Positions 10,871-22,500 of a stretch of DNA of 64,000 nt are shown here, piece after piece; the first letter of the stretch is position 1, and every line of letters starts with the position of its first letter. The translations under genes were made by a program, and so were the position numbers. The stretch spans positions 33,751,381-33,815,380 of the forward strand of contig OY776131.1 in the NCBI GenBank assembly GCA_963675135.1, written 5' to 3'. This DNA comes from Galeopsis tetrahit (taxonomy: Eukaryota; Streptophyta; Magnoliopsida; Lamiales; Lamiaceae). Below the pieces are notes generated by a model, which saw only the letters and a program-made list of their open reading frames with translations, made no database searches and was not told where the DNA came from.

Positions 10871-13041
10871 ATGGGCTTGGCTATCTTTGAAAAATCTTTG
10901 ATAAATCTTCTATAGAACCCGGCATGTCCAAGAAAGCTCCTAACCGCCTTCTCATTGGTTGGTGGAGGTAACTTCTCAATTGCCACAATCTTTGCCCTAT
11001 CAACTTCAAGCCCTTTAGTCGAAACCTTGTGCCCAAGCACAATCCCTTCCTTCACCATGAAGTGGCATTTCTCCCAATTAAGCACCAAGTTGGTATCTAT
11101 ACATCTTTGTAAAACACAAGAGAGGTTACGTAGACATGTATCAAAGCAATAACCAAACACGGAAAAATCATCCATGAATACCTCCATTATGTTTTCAATC
11201 ATACCATGAAAAATAGCCATCATGCATCGTTGGAAGGTGGCGGGGACATTACACAATCCAAATGGCATTCTCCTAAAAGCAAAAGTACCATAAGGGCAAG
11301 TAAAAGTTGATTTCTCTTGGTCCTTAGGATCAATCAAAATTTGATTGTATCCCGAGTAACCATCAAGAAAGCAATAATACTCGTATCCCGCCATCCTATC
11401 CAACATTTTATCAATAAAAGGTAAAGGGAAGTGATCTTTCCTAGTGGCACTATTCAACATACGATAAGCAATGCACACTCTCCACCCCACAATGGTCCTA
11501 GTAGGAATGTCCTCTAAGGCTTCGGTTTTAACAATGGTCATACCCCCCTTCTTAGGTACCACTTGTGTTGGGCTCACCCACTCACTATCACTTATGGGAA
11601 AAATTATGTCATTATCTAACCACTTCAACACCTCTTTTCTTACCACTTCTTGCATTATGGGGTTCAATCTTCTTTGACCTTGGGCTTTAGGCTTAATAGA
11701 CTCATCTAGTATAATTTTATGCATGCAAATGTGAGCCGGTATACCCTTCAAATCCGAAATATCCCAACCAATAGCTGATTTATACGTTCTAAGCACCCTA
11801 AGCAATTTTTCTAACTCAAGCTCATGCAAGTGTGAAGAAACAATAACCGGAAAGAGTTCACCTTGTTCAAGATAAGCATATCTCAAGTGCTCCGGAAGTG
11901 GTTTCAAGTCGAGCTTCCTTCCCTTCTCTTGAGCTTTTGGTTTCTCCTTAGCTTCCTCCTTTGATGCTTCCAATGTGTAACATGAGGGTCGAGTGTCAAG
12001 ATTTTTGTGAGGAACTCTTTGACACTCTTCAAGTAAAACCCCCCCAAACTTGGCTTCTTGTTGTATCTCCATGAATTTCTCCTCCTTTTTGATTGGAAGT
12101 TCCTTCAAAACATCAAGAGAAGACATATATGCAAACAATTCCATATCATTAAGCTCATCAAAATTGAAATCAAAAGGAATGGAAGAGAGTGAGTCAAGAG
12201 ATTCTCTTATGCAAAAATCAAGTGGATCCTTTGAGTTGCTCTTTTCCATGTGCATATTTACACAAGCTTGCACGTGGTTGATCATGTTGCACTCAAAGAC
12301 CTCATCGTCATCATCTCTAAACTTGATGGCCTTGTAGATGTTGAACAACACTTTCTCATTGTTCACTTGAAGCTCCAACTCCCCTTTCCTCACATTAATG
12401 ATAGCTCCACCGGTTGCCAAAAATGGCCTTCCCAAGATGAGTGGAATATACTTATCCTCCTCCATATCCAATACTACAAAATTCACTGGGAATATGAACT
12501 TATCGATCTTAACCAACACATCCTCTACTATACCCAATGGGTATGTCATGGATCGATCCGCCAATTGAAGGCTCATTGTGGTTGGTGTGAGCTTCCCCAA
12601 ACCAAGTGACTTAAATATGGACAACGGCATAAGATTAATGTTAGCTCCCAAATCACACAAAGCTTTAAATGTACCTCCATCTCCAATAACACATGGCAAG
12701 GTGAAGGATCCGGGATCTATAAGCTTTTGAGGTAGCTTTGCTTGAATGATTGAGCTACATTCTTCGGTCAAATGCACCGTTTCATACTCCACCATCTTCC
12801 TCTTGTTGGACATAATTTCTTTCAAGAACTTGGAGTAATGGGGCATTTGTTCTAGAGCTTCGGCAAATGGGATGTTGATGTGGATCTTCTTGAACATCTC
12901 CACAAACTTGGCAAATTTGTTGTCCAAGCCTTTCTTCTTCAACCTTTGAGGATATGGGAGGGGTACCACATTCTTGCCTTTGTCTTGAGGAGGGATTGCT
13001 TCCTCACTCTTCTTCTCCTCTACTTTCTCTTCTTCCCTCAC
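10819..13041 (-). CDS. Athila-type protease and reverse transcriptase (copy B)
   Basis: The 740-residue ORF has an aspartic protease motif DLGA at 130-133 (the Athila form of D-T/S-G-A) and the closing ILGRPFL near 202. Reverse transcriptase follows from about 480: RRMPFGLC near 590 and the catalytic FMDD at 622-625. It would produce the enzymes that process the polyprotein and copy the element RNA in cytoplasmic particles. The ORF start is not a true start: upstream, the same frame is closed by a TAG around 13090, where the sister copy has a GAG codon. It runs out of frame just before RNase H. Confidence 0.85.
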   Translation of the reverse strand: MREEEKVEEKKSEEAIPPQDKGKNVVPLPYPQRLKKKGLDNKFAKFVEMFKKIHINIPFAEALEQMPHYSKFLKEIMSNKRKMVEYETVHLTEECSSIIQAKLPQKLIDPGSFTLPCVIGDGGTFKALCDLGANINLMPLSIFKSLGLGKLTPTTMSLQLADRSMTYPLGIVEDVLVKIDKFIFPVNFVVLDMEEDKYIPLILGRPFLATGGAIINVRKGELELQVNNEKVLFNIYKAIKFRDDDDEVFECNMINHVQACVNMHMEKSNSKDPLDFCIRESLDSLSSIPFDFNFDELNDMELFAYMSSLDVLKELPIKKEEKFMEIQQEAKFGGVLLEECQRVPHKNLDTRPSCYTLEASKEEAKEKPKAQEKGRKLDLKPLPEHLRYAYLEQGELFPVIVSSHLHELELEKLLRVLRTYKSAIGWDISDLKGIPAHICMHKIILDESIKPKAQGQRRLNPIMQEVVRKEVLKWLDNDIIFPISDSEWVSPTQVVPKKGGMTIVKTEALEDIPTRTIVGWRVCIAYRMLNSATRKDHFPLPFIDKMLDRMAGYEYYCFLDGYSGYNQILIDPKDQEKSTFTCPYGTFAFRRMPFGLCNVPATFQRCMMAIFHGMIENIMEVFMDDFSVFGYCFDTCLRNLSCVLQRCIDTNLVLNWEKCHFMVKEGIVLGHKVSTKGLEVDRAKIVAIEKLPPPTNEKAVRSFLGHAGFYRRFIKDFSKIAKPMCALLERVLSSSLVKSV

Positions 13042-13089
13042 TATCTCCTCTTGCCTTTCTTTCTCTTGTCCATCTTCTTTGTCGACATC

Positions 13090-13518
13090 CTAGGGTGCCA
13101 TTACCATTTCCTCCTCTTGTGGCATCTTTGGCCCATCGTAGCTCGTCCCACTTCTTAGCTTAATAGCTTTGCAATGCTCCTTGGGGTTGAGCTCCGTGTT
13201 TGAAGGAAATTGCCCCGGAGTGTGTTGACTACCGATGACATTAGAAAGTTGACTCACTTGCTTCTCTATGGCTTTCACATTACTTGCCACGTTTTTGATC
13301 ATTTCCCCTTGTTCATCAAGTCTTTGCCGAGTTATGTTTTCATTCTCCCTAGTCTCTCTCATGAAGTTCTTTGTTTCCCCCATAAAAGCACCAAACATGT
13401 CCTCCAATGACAACTTTGATGAAGACTCCACAATAGCTCCATCTATAACATTAAAATTTGGAGGTGGGATGATGGCATTCCTTGTGTTGGCATAGGAAAA
13501 GTTCTCATGTTGCCTCAA
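13090..13518 (-). CDS. Athila gag-protease linker fragment (copy B), broken
   Basis: This 142-residue piece belongs to the region between gag and protease. It is acidic and glutamine-rich, with NENITRQRLDEQGEM suggesting a helical stretch. It is closed at 13090 by a nonsense codon (TAG where the second copy reads GAG), a private lesion of this copy. Its upstream boundary is a stop shared with the second copy. Confidence 0.7.
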   Translation of the reverse strand: MRQHENFSYANTRNAIIPPPNFNVIDGAIVESSSKLSLEDMFGAFMGETKNFMRETRENENITRQRLDEQGEMIKNVASNVKAIEKQVSQLSNVIGSQHTPGQFPSNTELNPKEHCKAIKLRSGTSYDGPKMPQEEEMVMAP

Positions 13519-13563
13519 TCCGAGATGGTAATGATTTGGGTTAGGGGGATTTTGCCTCTCGTT

Positions 13564-14685
13564 CTAACCTCTTTCTCGAAAGTTACGGTCCCTTTGATTG
13601 TTCATATAATGGGCCTCTTCATATTGATCATCACTAGGTCCCATTAATGACTTGGCTGCCATCATCGAAGTCAACTTGTCCACCTTGTTGGATAAAGTAG
13701 CAAAATCATCCGACTCCTTAGTGGATGCAACGTTTCGGGCTTGCCTTCTCTTGGATGGCCATTGATTTCCGTTCTTTGCCATCTCCTCTAGGAGCACATA
13801 ACCCTCATCCGTCATTTTTCCTAGCAAAGAACCTCCACCGGCCGAGGCATCCACCATCCCTCTCGTTCGATGGTCCATCCCATTGTAAAAGTAACAAATC
13901 AATTGGTCTCTTGAGAACCCATGTTGAGGACAACTCCTTATTAGATCCTTGAAGCGTTCCCAAGCTTCGGCTAAAGACTCATCATCGTCTTGCAAGAAGG
14001 AAGAAATTTCTCCTCTTATCTTGATGGTCTTGCTTCGAGGAAAGTATTTCATGAGGAAAGCGTCTACAAGATCGGCCCAATTTTCGATTGTCCTTAGATC
14101 AAGAGACATGTACCATTGCTTTGCACGATCACGGAGGGAGAATGGGAACAATTGGAGACGGATGTAATCTTGAGGGACACGATTGATCTTAACCGTTCCA
14201 CTTATCTCTAAGAATTGAGATAAATGGAGGTTAGGATCCTCCTTTGACAACCCTCCAAATTGGTTGTTTTGAACCATCATGATTAGGGCTGGCTTGAGCT
14301 CAAAGTTATGAGCATCAATGGGTTCCCGACCCGCTCCTCCATAGGGCCTTGGGATAGGGCGGAAATGGTCTCTCAAAACTCGTTGATTCCCGTTTTCCTC
14401 CCGTTGCTCTACATTTCTTTTCATCCCAATGTTTTCTTCAACTCTACGATGGAAGTTGTCCCTTAGCACCCCTTGAGGTCGGTTACCTCCATTCCCGTTA
14501 GGTTCCTCGACTCCTTCGACCCCGTGATTCTCAAGTTCCTCCTCTTCTTCAACCAGATTTTCCCTTCGGTTCATTCTTTCCAACTCTAGTCTTCTCCTTT
14601 CGGCGTTCCTTCTTCGACAATTGGCCTCAATCTCCGGATCTAAAGGTAGCACTTCTTGGTGGTTCCTCCTAGATCGTGTGATCAT
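13564..14685 (-). CDS. Athila-type gag (copy B)
   Basis: The 373-residue structural protein would form virus-like particles. It begins MITRSRRNHQE, has a charged N-terminus, then the motif FELKPALIMMVQ and the retrotransposon gag core (QLFPFSLRDRAKQWY near 185, AWERFKDLIRSCP near 240). The natural start is supported by the 5' leader and PBS 160 bp upstream on the minus strand. The ORF stops at RERG, where the downstream frame continues in homologous sequence. The same stop is present in the other copy, so it is an inherited lesion or a family feature. Confidence 0.8.
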   Translation of the reverse strand: MITRSRRNHQEVLPLDPEIEANCRRRNAERRRLELERMNRRENLVEEEEELENHGVEGVEEPNGNGGNRPQGVLRDNFHRRVEENIGMKRNVEQREENGNQRVLRDHFRPIPRPYGGAGREPIDAHNFELKPALIMMVQNNQFGGLSKEDPNLHLSQFLEISGTVKINRVPQDYIRLQLFPFSLRDRAKQWYMSLDLRTIENWADLVDAFLMKYFPRSKTIKIRGEISSFLQDDDESLAEAWERFKDLIRSCPQHGFSRDQLICYFYNGMDHRTRGMVDASAGGGSLLGKMTDEGYVLLEEMAKNGNQWPSKRRQARNVASTKESDDFATLSNKVDKLTSMMAAKSLMGPSDDQYEEAHYMNNQRDRNFRERG

Positions 14686-14843
14686 AAACCATGTCTATCA
14701 AAACAACAAACGAGAGTGAGAATTGTAATTAAGATCAAGATAACAAACTCAAATATTTTTGGATTTTTTGCAAATAAGGAAAACAAGTAGATGTCTAAAC
14801 TAAAACTCTCCTAGCCTACACTCTAGAGCTCATAAAAACCTCC

Positions 14844-14858
14844 CCGGCAGCGGCGCCA
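14844..14858 (-). promoter_or_regulatory. Primer-binding site, tRNA-Asp type (copy B)
   Basis: The minus strand reads TGGCGCCGCTGCCGG, one mismatch from the complement of the 3' end of plant tRNA-Asp. It lies a few bases inside the LTR edge. An identical site is at 36301-36315. Confidence 0.7.
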
Positions 14859-14864
14859 TAAACT

Positions 14865-15156
14865 TGATACACGCGTTATGCAACACTAAATAAACAACCG
14901 CAAGTATATAGCGTCTATTGTAGCGTGATAAGCACGAGGTCGATCCCACGGGAAGGTTAAGCATAAAAGTGGTAGTTTGCTAGTCGAATTCTAAATAGAC
15001 GTGATCGAAAATTGAATATGGTAGTTTACTTTAAAATTACCTACCAAGTGTCACAAATAAGTAATGAAGAGCAAAGACGAATTCGATCAAATAGCATACG
15101 AATCAAGATACGAAAGTAAAAATGGATGTAACTCAATTAAAAGAAAGTAGGTCCTA
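14865..15156 (-). mobile_element. Truncated Athila LTR (292 bp)
   Basis: This begins TGATACACGCG like the other LTRs and matches them up to GTAGGTCCTA, then breaks off into unrelated CGTCAC-repeat sequence. By eye it differs from the right LTR at about 3 sites and from the left LTR at about 8, so it derives from the right one. The remaining 1.4 kb of this LTR is nowhere else in the insert. Confidence 0.85.
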
Positions 15157-16284
15157 AAAGCATCATTTTTCGTCACAAAAGGTGTTTGGCGACGAATATT
15201 TTCCGTCGCAGAGAAGGTCACCGTATGTGCGTCGCATTAGGTATATGCGACGTTATTTGAATTCGTCATCAAAAGTCATCTTTTAGTGACGCTAAAGTTC
15301 ACTGTCACTATATCATTTCATCTATGGTGACGAATAAATCGTCACATTTGAAATCAATTTTTGTCATTAAATATGGTATTTCGTCACTAAAAGATAAACT
15401 TTACATGACAATTTCATTTATTGTCACTAAAATATATACTTTTAGTGACGATTATCCATTTCCTATAAACTTTGACAAATTTTAATGACAAAATTTTCAT
15501 CACAATTAGATTAACTATTTCGTCATAAATTATGTTGTTCGTCCCCAAAGAGTTCAACTTTACATGACAATTTGATTTATTGTCACTAAAATATTTATTT
15601 TTTGTGACGATTTTTCCCATTTTCTACCAACTTTGTCAAATTTTAGTGACAAAAATTGTGTCATTATTAGACAAATTATTTCGTCACATTTTATATAGTT
15701 CGTCACCAAAGAGTTACACTGTAATGACAAAATTTTAATCGTTATAATATGTATTTGTATAATGACAATACAATTCGTCACGAAAGGGTAATATTTAGTG
15801 ACAAAATATTTGTGGTCACTAAATAGTATATAAATAATGACGAATTATTTTTGTCATAATAAAGTATTATGCAATGAAGAATATGATTGTCACTAAAATT
15901 TTAGATATAGTGACAATATATATTTCATTTCTTTTAAATATTTTATCATAAAAGAATTATATATTGACAACATACATCGTCATAACTAACTAGTATATGG
16001 TGACAATATTTTTTATCATTGATTTAATTTTGATTGTGACAAATAAAATGTCATGAAATTACTTATTTTATTGAGATCTCATTGGATTTTCAATCGTCTT
16101 TCTGTGAAGAATGTGTATAAACGTACAAATCAATCTCATCATACCCTCCTTCATTTAGCGCAACTGCAAAAAAATCAACATATTTAACTATCTCAAAGGT
16201 ATAGATAAAAAAATCAATAACACCACAATTGTCCACAAGAAGCACCATATGCCAGGGAAACAAAATATAATTTAAAGTCCTTTA

Positions 16285-16525
16285 GGCTCCGTTTGGTTGG
16301 GTGGATTTGGACTTATGGATTTCAAATCCACAACCCAAATCCATTCTATATGTTTGGATTATGAATGGATTTCAAATACTTAGATTTGTTTTCACACACT
16401 TTTTAGTTTAAACTGTAAGAGATTTCAAATCCTCACTAAAACCATGTCATTTGAAATCCATCTATTTTCAAAACCTTTCATTTGAAATACCTCCTCAAAT
16501 CAAATCTCTCCATCCAAACGCAACC
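16285..16525. mobile_element. Tourist-like MITE (PIF/Harbinger type)
   Basis: The left end GGCTCCGTTTGGTTGG and the inverted right end GGTTGCGTTTGGATGG match at about 12 of 16 bases. TTA flanks both ends (16282-16284 and 16526-16528), the usual target for this superfamily. The interior repeats words such as GATTTCAAATCC in both orientations. It is 241 bp with no coding capacity. Confidence 0.6.
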
Positions 16526-19500
16526 TTAAATTTCTTTATAAACATGATGATCGCACTTGGAAAATTAATTCAATGGGTTAAGGTTTCTATAGATCCCCAT
16601 TGTCAGAATAGTACTTTGTATTACCTAATAATGTCGCCTATTAACTGACCATCAAGGTTGAATCCACTAAAATCCCTCCTAAAATAATTTAAAATAAAAG
16701 GGATTGATTTTATATCTAATATGATTTAAAATAAGAATTGTGAATTATACATCTAATTTAATTTAAAATAATAGTGGGGTATTCTACATCTAACCTAGAA
16801 TGAACTCATCCGAACAACTATGGATGAATTTGATTTTCTGAATTTCAAATTCATCTTCAATTCAAAAGCAAGCCTAAAGGGCCAAACGAAAATATCATCC
16901 CTAGAATATTCTCAAATGAATATTTCTTGAAAATATCTGATGTTATTCAGAGAACATCGGGCAAGTTGGTATCAATACGAATGTAGAAGAAAATATTAAT
17001 GATCAAACACACCTTATTTTAGCAGATTAGCCCATTGCCATACTTTCAAATTCATAAAATTTCAGACAATCAAAACTACTAGGTTTTTGTCATATATTGA
17101 GTTGCACTTAAGAATCAAACGTTTTTTTAAGTTTAATCCAATAAGAAAGTATTTTCTATCCAATTACAAGAATTCTCACTCCTAAAATCTGACCTTCTAA
17201 AAAACAGGATCCTAACCTTCAAGAACCAAGAGTCAAAGCATGGAACCACAATTTAGCTGTGGAAAAGAACCAATATATATGCAAAAATGTATGGTATCAC
17301 ATTTGTACTATAGAACATAATGATGGGCATTTCACTAAACCATATAGTACGACCAAGCAAATGTAAAGTGGCTGATAGGGGAAAACTTAAAACAAGATTT
17401 TAATTTTTAATGTAAAAAGATTGGATTTAGTCTATAAATATATAAATTTTCCATTAAATTATAGGGGTACAAGATTTTATGTTTTATTACGTCCTCATTT
17501 TAATAGTCCAAGACACGTATATGAAATTGTGTGTAGCACAGTCTGATGGATTCTAGAAATTTGCTGACATCTACATGAAATCATGAATGTGATACTACTA
17601 TATAATTTGTTGGCATATACATGAAATCATGAATATGATACTACTATATATATAGTTCCTGTATATTATTGTGGTTAATGATAATGATTTTCAAATGAAC
17701 AAACTCTTTTCATGGTGATAATGATTTTAGTGATGAATAATTTCATGGTGATAATGATTTTCAAATTCTAAAACCTCGACCTCAGTTCAGATTTCAACAA
17801 ATATTGTGGTTAATTTCACCTAATGCATCTACACGTACTTATATTTTATTGAAAAGAGTGAATTTACACTACCTTAAAAGTTAAAACAGATTAAGACAAA
17901 ATAGAACATCTCAAATGGGCAAAATCTAACTCAACCAGTCAACGAGCACCTAAATAATGCAAATGGGAAGAACCAACGAGTACCTAAATAATGCAGATGG
18001 GAATAACCAACGAGCATATAAGGCAAATACCAATCAAATGAGATTCTAATAACTGACCAAACTCAAGTTCTCAACTATCCATGGTCACAGGCAACATTTG
18101 AAACACAATAGTAAGAAAAATAACCCTAAAAACAAATCAGCAAGCACAAAATAATCAATGACTACTTACTAGCAACCAATTAAAATGACAAAGTCAGTCA
18201 AAACCAACAATTTCAATCCTTTTTCCAAAAGCAAAACCAAAAAATGCATACTAAAGAAGTAGCAACTTAACAACCATTCATATATTGAAGACATCAATTC
18301 ATACATCCAGATAAAAATTTCCATGGAAAACAACATTAATTTAATTAGTATCCTCCATACCATAAGAAAAAACCTTGTGACATATTGAACAATAGATCTT
18401 GTAATAATCAGGATTCACAACATATTACACCGAGAATCCTGTTATCCTAGAAGTTATTTTGTTCATTTAATTAGAAAACATAAGCTCTTTTATAAATAAA
18501 AAAATGAACCTTTATAAAAAATTGTAACATTAAGATTTTAAGGTAAGGAATCATTGAAAAATGTACTCAAACTGTGTTATTTTCCAGATTTAAATTGTAC
18601 TACTAAAACCTATAGTATGATATCACATATGTACTATAGATCACATCCCCTTTTACAAGTGATGGAATTTTAACTCGATATAATTACTGAATTCCTAAAA
18701 CAGAAAACGAATATACCATAATGCTGAAGAGTCCAGACAAAGACGCCAAATTGTGTGTTTTTTGTTTAAGAAACAACTTAGGCATTTTTACAAACAGGTA
18801 GAGGGCGTGAGCATACAGAGTCAGAGAATAGAGAAATAACATCACAACTATTTTTTTCCTTTAGTTTTTGATAATCTGAATTTAAATATTGCATGTTATC
18901 GTGACTTTTTCCTGTAAATTCTCTTGGTTTAGGGCAAGTACATGAGAAGCAAAGGCTGCAAAGCTTTATATCATTCTACACTAACCAAAAAAAAACCATT
19001 TTCAGATTTTGCATTTCTTTGCTTTATTTATTCATTCTTATTCTATCTTAAATGAAGATTCAAGTTCAATAGTTAGATCAAATAGATCATGATCCCATAA
19101 AGAAAACTAAAAAAAAAAAAAAAACAGAGTACTAATCAAATCCATCGACACATTATTCTACCATGGACTCCATTGCCCCTCTCAAGTCTCAAATCTAGAT
19201 AAAAATTGCAACCCTCCACCAAATATGATATAAATAATAAATCATATTTTCTAACAAAAAAAGAGCACAATAATATTAGGTTTCTTACTTCACCGAGAAA
19301 CAAAACCACTCATTTTAACAAGTGCAAAAATCACTATGTTGCGAAATTTATGAAAATAAAAAAAGAGTAGAAGAATTACTGGGCAATGTTGATCCACGAA
19401 TTGAAGAGATTGACGATTTGAAGCAGGTATCAAACGATTGAATGATTGAAGCAAGTGTTGAAGGTGTTGTTGATCCACAGGGACAATTGAGTGAGAGAAG

Positions 19501-22500
19501 GGTTTGAGAGAGGTTTTACGGGGCACAATCTGCAATTGAAGAAGAGAAGGGTTGGGTTTGATACCGTATCTGCTAATTTCAATTTGATTGAGATTTTTTC
19601 CTTAATCACACTTTGAAATTCAATTAAAATTTTTAAAAATCCCCGCCCAAATGGTCTCTTTTTTGGCTCCCAATCCCAAATCTCATTAAAATTTTTATTT
19701 ATTGAAAACCAATAGTATTAATTAATTAATTATGGACCTACTCTTTGTTTAACTCAACTTCTTTTTTTTGTCCATTGTTATCGAATTATAATATTTATGG
19801 ATTGGTTTTAAAAAACTATTGTAACATATTAAGATGGATTGTTTCGAAGAATTGTTATGTTTATGATGTGAAATAGAAAGATGTGAGTAAATAAAAATAT
19901 TATTTTATGCTATAACTTTAAAATTGAGCTGAGTTGAGTAGTATTAAAATTAAATTTAAATAATAAGTAAATAATATATGGAGTATGTGTTGGATTAGGG
20001 GTGTAAACAAGTCGAGTCAAATCGAGTCAAGTTAAACTCGAACTCAATTCGAGATTTATCGTGCTCAATAATTTTCACATTTGTTAATTAAGTTTAAGAA
20101 ACCTATTTGCTCTCAAATACTTGAAATGAAAGTTATTGAACTCAATTTGAACATAATCATGCTCAATAACTCCACTCGATGGAGTCTAAATAATTAATCA
20201 AGCTCAGCTCAATAACTTTTACATCAATAATAATTATTTTATTTATAAATAGCGTATATTTGCAAACAATTTACTATATATTATGGATAAAATAATAAAA
20301 TAATGTGAACTCGATCTCAAGTCGATTTCAAACTTTTCGAATTGATGACGAGTAGTTCGTGAGATGAATCGACTCACACACCCAATTTTGGGCCATATCA
20401 GATTGCGTGTGAATCAGCCCTAATTTTTGAAGTCATTATAAAATTGTTCATTAAAACTATGTTTCTAGACCGAAACGACAATATGACGTGGAACAAATTC
20501 AAGTGAATATTTGGCGGTCAAGGATTAAGCAAAGGATGGTCATCGACAAGATTCGAAATGAACGTAATTTTTTTAAGTCGGGCTCAAAAACACAATTATA
20601 ATACATTTATGAAATCAAAACGACGTTTCACAATCATGTGATGATATAAGTGCACTAGGGTTAAGTTCCAACATTTGGCGATCCGTTAGGTCTATTTTCC
20701 GTTTTGAACTAATATTTTCTATCAAGCAAAAATTCAGTATTAAAATTGAACCGTCGTTTCAATCAATTTTTTCCTCTTTAAAAAAAAAACTTGTTTTTGC
20801 GACGCGAAGCTATGTATGCGCACACACATATATTCTCAAATAAAATACTCGTATTTCTTTGTATGATAACATACAAACAAGTTTTGTGTCGAAGTATTTT
20901 CAAATTGCAATACTTCACTATACCATAACAAAACAAGAATTGAGGTGAAGCAATTGGATAAACTTCAATGTTTTACTATACTCAATTTATATCAAACTTT
21001 TGTTCGGGTTTATATCACTAGGTGAACAATGTGTTAAATAATTATTTTTTTAATGTCCGATCTCATGAATTAATATTTTAATTAAAATATTATGAGAATT
21101 TTAATTTATTATCATAGAATTTGAAAAATACACTTAAAATAATTAGACAACATTAATTTTATTGAAGAAATATATACATATACATCTCATTTTATCATAA
21201 GTAAGGAATGCTCTTAAAATACAAAATATTCTTAATCAAATATTACCTATGTATTTTAAATAGATATGAATAAATTGAATATGATATAAAAGAAAACAAT
21301 TTAAAGATACAACAAAATTTTATCATAATTTGGCCGGCAAAAAATGGCGCATAGGAAAAAAAGGCGCGTAAGGGATTTTTTTTTTTTAGAAATAAGGGTA
21401 AGGCATAAGGGAAACCTAAATTTCAAAATCTTCCTCAAAAAGATTATCCACTCTCATCACTAAATTCGTAATTCACAATACCTAATTTCTAGAACATTTT
21501 TTGCCGCTGCTGATCGATTTCGCCTACCACGAGCCTTTTCTTACGATTTGAGTTCATGTCTCAATTTATAGTGGGCCAGTTGAAATGGTATTCTTGAAGG
21601 TTTGCGCCTGGGGTTCCACTTGCAGTCGTACCCTCTGTAGGTGCCCAACCCTCTGCCGAGTTCTCACAAGCTTGCTCTTTGTTGTCAAGAAACCGTCAAC
21701 CTTCGTAATTTGGTGATTTATACGTTTGACTCTCACACAACTCAGGTATCTATCTTTTCTTATTTTTTGATTTATACGTTTTTAATTTGAAATTAAATTA
21801 ATGTTTATGCTTATTTAATTATTTTTTAGATTATTGAACAAGTCCTAGTTTCTGTATAGGTTAATTGTTCGATTCTTGCTAATTCTACCGATTTGGTTAA
21901 TTCTTGGATAGGTTGGGTCCTTGGATCAGATACCGAGACTTCAAAAAAAAAAAATTACATAATTTTATATTGATTCGACTGCTTATGCTTACTGTGCTAG
22001 TTCTTAGATTATATATAAACTGCTAATTGTATCGGTGATGTAAGATCTTGATTTTTATTTTCATTCATGAATGTGAAATGAAAGAAAACACTAAATGAAT
22101 CCTTTTGAACTTAGTATATATATTATCTAGCTTGGTAGGTTCTGTCTAATGTTTTTGAATGTCAGGTTCGAAACCTATGAATTTTTATTATTTTGATATG
22201 GCGTTGATTATTATTTTCCACATTCTTTGCGCTCTTTGAAATATTGCTTGGAAATATGTTCTTGTATTTCTAATGTTTGAAATAACTTCGATTTTGGCCT
22301 GCAATTGTGAAATATGAAGTACAGTGTTTCTCCAAGCATAGGCGTTGTTAGGGCCCATTTGGTAGATATGTTGAGTTATCTATGGTCAATTCGGATATCT
22401 CAATTGGCTCACATTGAATCCTAGATAGTGTGTTTTTTTGGTCATTTTTATTTTATGTCTAATTAGGCATCAATATTGGACCTAATTAACCACCTATCTA

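Larger units (their letters stand above)
8851..15156 (-). repeat. Internal Athila segment, copy B (duplicated as 30301-36613)
   Basis: This 6.3-kb block runs from just downstream of integrase to 292 bp into an LTR and is repeated in direct orientation at 30301-36613. By eye, the translated gag differs at 4 of 373 residues and RNase H-integrase at 7 of 616. Both copies share old lesions (a stop after gag, a frameshift before RNase H), and each has a private lesion. The partial LTR at its right end matches the right LTR better than the left one, so it was copied from the 5' side of the element. Confidence 0.85.
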
